From: Prevotella sp.
GTDB lineage: Bacteria; Bacteroidota; Bacteroidia; Bacteroidales; Bacteroidaceae
DNA length: 34,368 nucleotides
Reading direction: 5' to 3'
Assembly (NCBI GenBank): GCA_017474925.1
Contig: JAFVGN010000014.1
Coordinates: 1 to 34,368 of the forward strand
In this document: positions 31,436-34,368 of the stretch, one piece after another
Layout: each line of letters opens with the position of its first letter
Position numbering within the stretch: position 1 is the first letter of the stretch
Program-made: the position numbers and the translations under genes
The notes under the pieces: model-generated
Seen by the model: only the letters and a program-made list of their open reading frames with translations
Database searches by the model: none
Told to the model about the DNA's origin: nothing

Positions 31436-32218
31436 ATGACGACAACATTAATCATAGGACTGCTAATTCCGCTGCTGGGCACGATGCTTGGCTCAGCCTT
31501 CGTATTCTTCATGCGGGACGAAATGTCGGCTCGATTGCAGAAGTCGCTACTTGGTTTCGCATCGGGCGTGATGGTTGCCGCATCGGTGTGGTCGCTGCTG
31601 ATTCCGGCAATGGAGATGGAAGCTAACAACGGTAAGTGGGCTGTATTTCCAGCTGCTGTTGGTTTTCTGCTTGGTATGGGATTCCTGCTGTTGATTGACG
31701 AACTGACACCTCACCTGCATATTGGTACAGACAAACCCGAGGGTATGCGCTCCCATCTGTCTAAGACTGCGATGCTGGCTCTTGCAGTTACCATCCATAA
31801 TCTGCCTGAAGGTATGGCCGTCGGTGTGGTGTTTGCAGGAGCCGATAGCGGAGCAACGAACATTTCTCTTGCCAGTGCCGTCGCTGTATCATTGGGTATC
31901 GCCATTCAGAATGTCCCAGAAGGAGCTATCATCTCCATGCCGATGCGGGCGGCAGGAAATAGTCGTTGGCGTTCGTTTATCATTGGCTCACTGAGCGGTG
32001 CTGTGGAACCCGTAGGAGCAATTGCAGTCCTACTGCTCGCCTCACTGCTCATGCCTGTCCTCCCTTACATGCTCGCCTTTGCCGCTGGTGCCATGTTCTA
32101 CGTTGTGGTCGAGGAATTGATTCCAGAAGCCTCCAGCGGTCAGCACTCCAATCTCAGCACCATCGGCTTTGCCATTGGCTTCGTACTGATGATGGTGCTT
32201 GATGTGGTAATGGGTTAG
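31436..32218 (+). CDS. ZIP-family divalent metal transporter
   Basis: The 260-residue membrane protein has about eight hydrophobic segments and the paired ZIP metal-site motifs HNLPEGMAVGV (helix 4) and NVPEGAIISMPMR (helix 5), plus VVEELIPEA in a late helix. It resembles the ZupT/GufA branch that imports zinc and other divalent metals across the inner membrane. I begin at ATG 31436 (MTTTLIIG); the TTG three codons earlier is part of the promoter box. The gene is monocistronic. No metalloregulator site is evident. Confidence 0.92.
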   Translation: MTTTLIIGLLIPLLGTMLGSAFVFFMRDEMSARLQKSLLGFASGVMVAASVWSLLIPAMEMEANNGKWAVFPAAVGFLLGMGFLLLIDELTPHLHIGTDKPEGMRSHLSKTAMLALAVTIHNLPEGMAVGVVFAGADSGATNISLASAVAVSLGIAIQNVPEGAIISMPMRAAGNSRWRSFIIGSLSGAVEPVGAIAVLLLASLLMPVLPYMLAFAAGAMFYVVVEELIPEASSGQHSNLSTIGFAIGFVLMMVLDVVMG

Positions 32219-32264
32219 ATTAAAGTTGCACCTATAGAAATGAAAGAAAAGTCTTATTAATAAT

Positions 32265-32338
32265 CTTACACTTTTGAACATATTTCTCATATTATCAAAA
32301 GGTTAATATAAGTGTAAGACAGTTGTAATCTTACACTA
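32265..32338. repeat. Cluster of CTTACACT / AGTGTAAG inverted repeats
   Basis: CTTACACTT (32265), AAGTGTAAG (32310-32318) and CTTACACTA (32330-32338) alternate in orientation. A fourth copy lies at 32528-32535. The first two can form a 9 bp stem and the second and third an 8 bp stem with an 11-base loop. This could be an operator array or the remains of a mobile-element end. Confidence 0.5.
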
Positions 32339-32538
32339 TTTAATATAAAAATGCAAGATTTTCTGTAAAGAACTTGCATTTCGCTTGAAAATTTAGTACC
32401 TTTGCAATTGAAAATCACACCACAAAGAATATGAAAATCACTATCATCAACAACGACATCTTCATCGCTATGTCGAGCTATGCCCTCATCAACATCGATG
32501 AGTTCGATGCCATGTCGAAATCGCAATAGTGTAAGATT
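32327..32538. other. Promoter cassette flanked by 14-bp perfect inverted repeats
   Basis: AATCTTACACTATT (32327-32340) and its exact reverse complement AATAGTGTAAGATT (32525-32538) enclose 212 bp. Inside are TTG (32374) and TACCTTTG (32397-32404), a good Bacteroidetes promoter, and one tiny ORF. A second dyad, ATGCAAG...CTTGCAT, flanks the -33 region. The layout is that of an invertible promoter or a miniature transposon; no recombinase lies in this window. Confidence 0.4.
32431..32529 (+). CDS. Tiny ORF (32 aa) behind a strong promoter, possibly truncated
   Basis: MKITIINNDIFIAMSSYALI begins a 32-residue frame that ends LINIDEFDAMSKSQ. It has a good promoter (TACCTTTG) and a leader of about 25 nt, but its stop lies within the right arm of the 14-bp inverted repeat, so the 3' end looks cut. 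I recognise no family. It could be a real small peptide, a leader, or the start of a gene lost by deletion. A further start (ATGGCAGTACATATC) about 30 bases on also runs only 10 codons. Confidence 0.35.
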   Translation: MKITIINNDIFIAMSSYALINIDEFDAMSKSQ

Positions 32539-32596
32539 TTGAAAAATTAATAAAAAGAAAATGGCAGTACATATCAAATTGATTATTTTGTAGGCT

Positions 32597-33508
32597 TCAG
32601 GGGGTTACCCCATGCACAAGCATTTTCAGAGTATAAACGGATTTTGATGCGGTAATAAATAGGATGTTACGCTCTTTTCCACCAAAACAAACGTTGGCCG
32701 TCCAGTCCTCAGGAATGGGGAAATGGTCTATCTTGTGGCCGTTCTTATCGAATACAGTCACGCCGTCGCCAGTAAGGTAGATGTTCCCCTGGTCGTCTAT
32801 CGTCATCCCGTCCGACCCAATATCGGCAAACACCTGACGGTTCGTCAGGGAACCGTCTGGCTGAATATCATATTTCAGGATTCTGTTGGCCTTTGCTTCT
32901 GCGACATACAGATGTTTGCCGTCGGGCGTTCCTACAAGACCATTGGGTTGGTTAAGCGTTGAGTCAAGCATGACTAGTTGTTTACTGTCTGGAGCAAGAT
33001 AATACAAGCCTTCCACAGGCTGCTGGCGCTCTGGGTCGCGTGTCCAGTAGTCTCTCTTGAAATATGGGTCGGTCAGATAATAGCTGCCATCCTTCGCGAT
33101 CCATACATCGTTGGGGCCGTTCAGCAACTTTCCGCGATAGTCGGTTATCAGTATTTCGGCTTGACCATTTATGTCGAAACGCCAGAGCTGGTTGTCCATA
33201 TCTGCGCAAGCTATCAGATTGCCTTGGGCATCAAAGTACATCCCGTTAGAGCGACCGCTCTGATCGGTAAACAGTGTGATATCACCTGATTCGCAGTCCC
33301 AACGGTAAATCCTATTGTTAGGCTGGTCTGTGAAGTAGACGTGACCCCTTGCATCGGCCGCAGGCCCTTCTGTAAAGCTATACGAATCAGCGAGTCTTAC
33401 AGGTACTTCACCTTCTGCAACGATCTCATTTGAGCGAGCTGGAGCACATGCTGTCATAAGAATGGTGCATGTCAAAATTATTAGTGAGTTTGATAAACTT
33501 TCTTTCAT
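32597..33508 (-). CDS. SMP-30/gluconolactonase-like lipoprotein
   Basis: The 303-residue precursor has a lipobox (ILMTAC) and a six-bladed beta-propeller of the SMP-30/gluconolactonase/LRE family: YSFTEGPAADARGHVYFTDQ with the metal-binding Glu, LLNGPNDVWIAKDGSYYLTD with the Asn-Asp pair, LNQPNGLVGTPDGKHLYVAE and SDGMTIDDQGNIYLTGDG. These residues bind a divalent metal and open sugar lactones. I start at MKESLSNSL, 10 bases after the SDR stop; the longer frame only overlaps the SDR. Paired with the SDR, a dehydrogenase-then-lactonase sugar oxidation is a sensible reading, with the lactonase in the envelope. Confidence 0.88.
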   Translation of the reverse strand: MKESLSNSLIILTCTILMTACAPARSNEIVAEGEVPVRLADSYSFTEGPAADARGHVYFTDQPNNRIYRWDCESGDITLFTDQSGRSNGMYFDAQGNLIACADMDNQLWRFDINGQAEILITDYRGKLLNGPNDVWIAKDGSYYLTDPYFKRDYWTRDPERQQPVEGLYYLAPDSKQLVMLDSTLNQPNGLVGTPDGKHLYVAEAKANRILKYDIQPDGSLTNRQVFADIGSDGMTIDDQGNIYLTGDGVTVFDKNGHKIDHFPIPEDWTANVCFGGKERNILFITASKSVYTLKMLVHGVTP

Positions 33509-33519
33509 ATTCGTCCAAT

Positions 33520-34230
33520 TTATAATTCCAATTTCCAACCGTTGTCTCCGTGATAAATCATCTGGTGGGTCATGCCACCGTCGATGCAAATGTTTTCTCC
33601 CGTGATGAAGCCAGCCTTGTCGGAACAAAGATAGAGCACCATGTTGGCGATGTCCAAAGGATTCCCGACACGTCCGACAGGCTGCTGAACGGCATCGGGG
33701 CCATTATAGACGGTGTAGGTTGTATCTATCCAGCCAGGCGAGATAGAGTTGACACGGACACGTCCGGCAAGGCTGACGGCCAGGGCATGAGTCAGAGCAG
33801 CAATACCACCTTTTGCAGCTGTATAGCTCTCCGTCTGGGGTTGGCTCATACGATCGCGAGAAGAAGAAATGTTCACGATGGCGGCTCCCTCGGCGAAATG
33901 CGGGGCAAAGAGCTTGACGAGGTAGAACGGAGCGGTAACTCCCACGCTCATGGTGTATTGGAACTCCTCGTAGCTGCACGCGTCGATGCCTTTCATCAGC
34001 GGCAGGGCATTGTTGATGAGATAGTCCACGTGGCCGTGTTTCGCAATGACCTCCTGGGTAAACTGTTCCAAAGTCTGCTTGTCGGCAATGTCGCCCACAA
34101 AGTGGTCGCCCTCCTGCTTGTCAATCACACAGACCTGCGCTCCAGCCTTCTGAAACTCTTCGGCAATGCAGCGACCTATACCCTGTGCGCCACCCGTCAC
34201 GACGGCTACCTTGTCTCTGAAATATTCCAT
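33520..34230 (-). CDS. Short-chain dehydrogenase/reductase (classical SDR)
   Basis: The 236-residue enzyme has the cofactor motif TGGAQGIGR, NNA in YLINNALPL, a catalytic serine in NISSSRDRM and YTAAK (Tyr-x-x-x-Lys), and the PGW segment SISPGWIDTTY. The ICIDGGMTHQMIYHG tail is intact. It fits family length. The acidic residue after beta2 (VIDKQ) suggests NAD rather than NADP. The ATG at 34230 is preferred over the preceding GTG. A relative reduced to its two ends lies at the left edge of the window. Confidence 0.93.
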   Translation of the reverse strand: MEYFRDKVAVVTGGAQGIGRCIAEEFQKAGAQVCVIDKQEGDHFVGDIADKQTLEQFTQEVIAKHGHVDYLINNALPLMKGIDACSYEEFQYTMSVGVTAPFYLVKLFAPHFAEGAAIVNISSSRDRMSQPQTESYTAAKGGIAALTHALAVSLAGRVRVNSISPGWIDTTYTVYNGPDAVQQPVGRVGNPLDIANMVLYLCSDKAGFITGENICIDGGMTHQMIYHGDNGWKLEL

Positions 34231-34252
34231 CACTAGTGTCTCTTAATATATG

Positions 34253-34368
34253 TTAATCAAATTTGAAGTCAAAATAGAGTTGTCCGTCATTAGGATTCTC
34301 AGCGTCCTGCTTGAGAGGTCGGAGCAGGTCTTGGATGCTGTCCGTGGTGAGTGCCGACTTGCCAAGGA
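34253..34368 (-). CDS. C-terminal tail of an unidentified protein (5' end outside window)
   Basis: The minus-strand frame is open from the window edge and ends ...NDGQLYFDFKFD before TAA. At least 38 residues are visible (LGKSALTTDSIQDLLRPLKQ and onward). It is the 3' end of a gene just upstream of the SDR and probably in its operon (22-base gap). No domain can be named from this piece. Confidence 0.6.
   Translation of the reverse strand, partial: LGKSALTTDSIQDLLRPLKQDAENPNDGQLYFDFKFD

Noticed and set aside
33550-34236. Plus-strand frame opposite the SDR
   Set aside because: Shadow of the intact SDR on the minus strand.

Overview
The window looks like chromosomal DNA of a Bacteroidales bacterium, most likely Prevotella-like. 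The evidence is the recurrent Bacteroidetes promoter box TAnnTTTG (TACCTTTG, TACTTTTG, TATCTTTG) in front of many genes, the AT-rich microrepeat spacers before start codons, family-typical proteins (DUF4491, GH78-like N terminus, AraC with the Bacteroides-style linker) and moderate G+C. There are no rRNA or tRNA genes, no CRISPR array and no intact transposase.

Layout. 1-235: the tail of an unknown gene and a 40-codon scar of a short-chain dehydrogenase (SDR). 232-2200: diiron ferritin-like protein, metallo-beta-lactamase-fold protein, YbjQ-like and YccF-like proteins. 2201-5237: peroxide-response module with twin palindromic operators, a structured leader, glutathione peroxidase, an OhrR-like MarR regulator, a nitroreductase and a radical SAM enzyme. 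5252-13838 (minus strand): an eight-gene tetrapyrrole operon, transcribed hemN-hemG-hemE-hemA/hemC fusion-hemD-hemB-hemL-DUF4491. Its HemC half lacks the domain that carries the dipyrromethane cofactor. 14088-16426: divergent LuxR-type regulator with a pseudo-receiver, an exported glutathione peroxidase-nitroreductase fusion and a flavin-reductase-like lipoprotein. 16427-17129: Hsp20 gene behind a candidate sigma-54 promoter with helically phased upstream repeats. 17423-22852: tightly overlapped six-gene cluster (circularly permuted ATP-grasp, alpha-E, transglutaminase, two AstE/AspA-like proteins, glutamine amidotransferase), which looks like a peptide or amide metabolite system. 22999-24624: methylglyoxal synthase, an exported HMA-like protein and a thioesterase. 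24716-29300: a gene graveyard (damaged AraC, two surface-protein fragments, a GH78 rhamnosidase with an internal deletion, a broken secreted protein and an antisense AraC piece) around two intact genes, a six-hairpin glycosidase-like protein and a flavodoxin-like reductase. 29440-31351: oxygen-defence operon (ferritin-like protein, small winged-helix protein, structured RNA-like spacer, rubredoxin, MBL-rubredoxin fusion). 31436-34368: ZIP transporter, an inverted-repeat-flanked promoter cassette, an SMP-30-like lipoprotein, an intact SDR and the tail of another gene.

Two themes stand out. The first is oxidative and redox defence: two separate clusters pair glutathione peroxidase with nitroreductase, and in one they are fused into a single exported protein. 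The second is repeated internal-deletion scars, in which gene ends are kept and middles are lost. One of these (SDR, near base 163) has an intact relative at the other end of the window. A nested-hairpin leader with compensatory base changes occurs twice, directly after the promoters of the glutathione peroxidase and heme operons.
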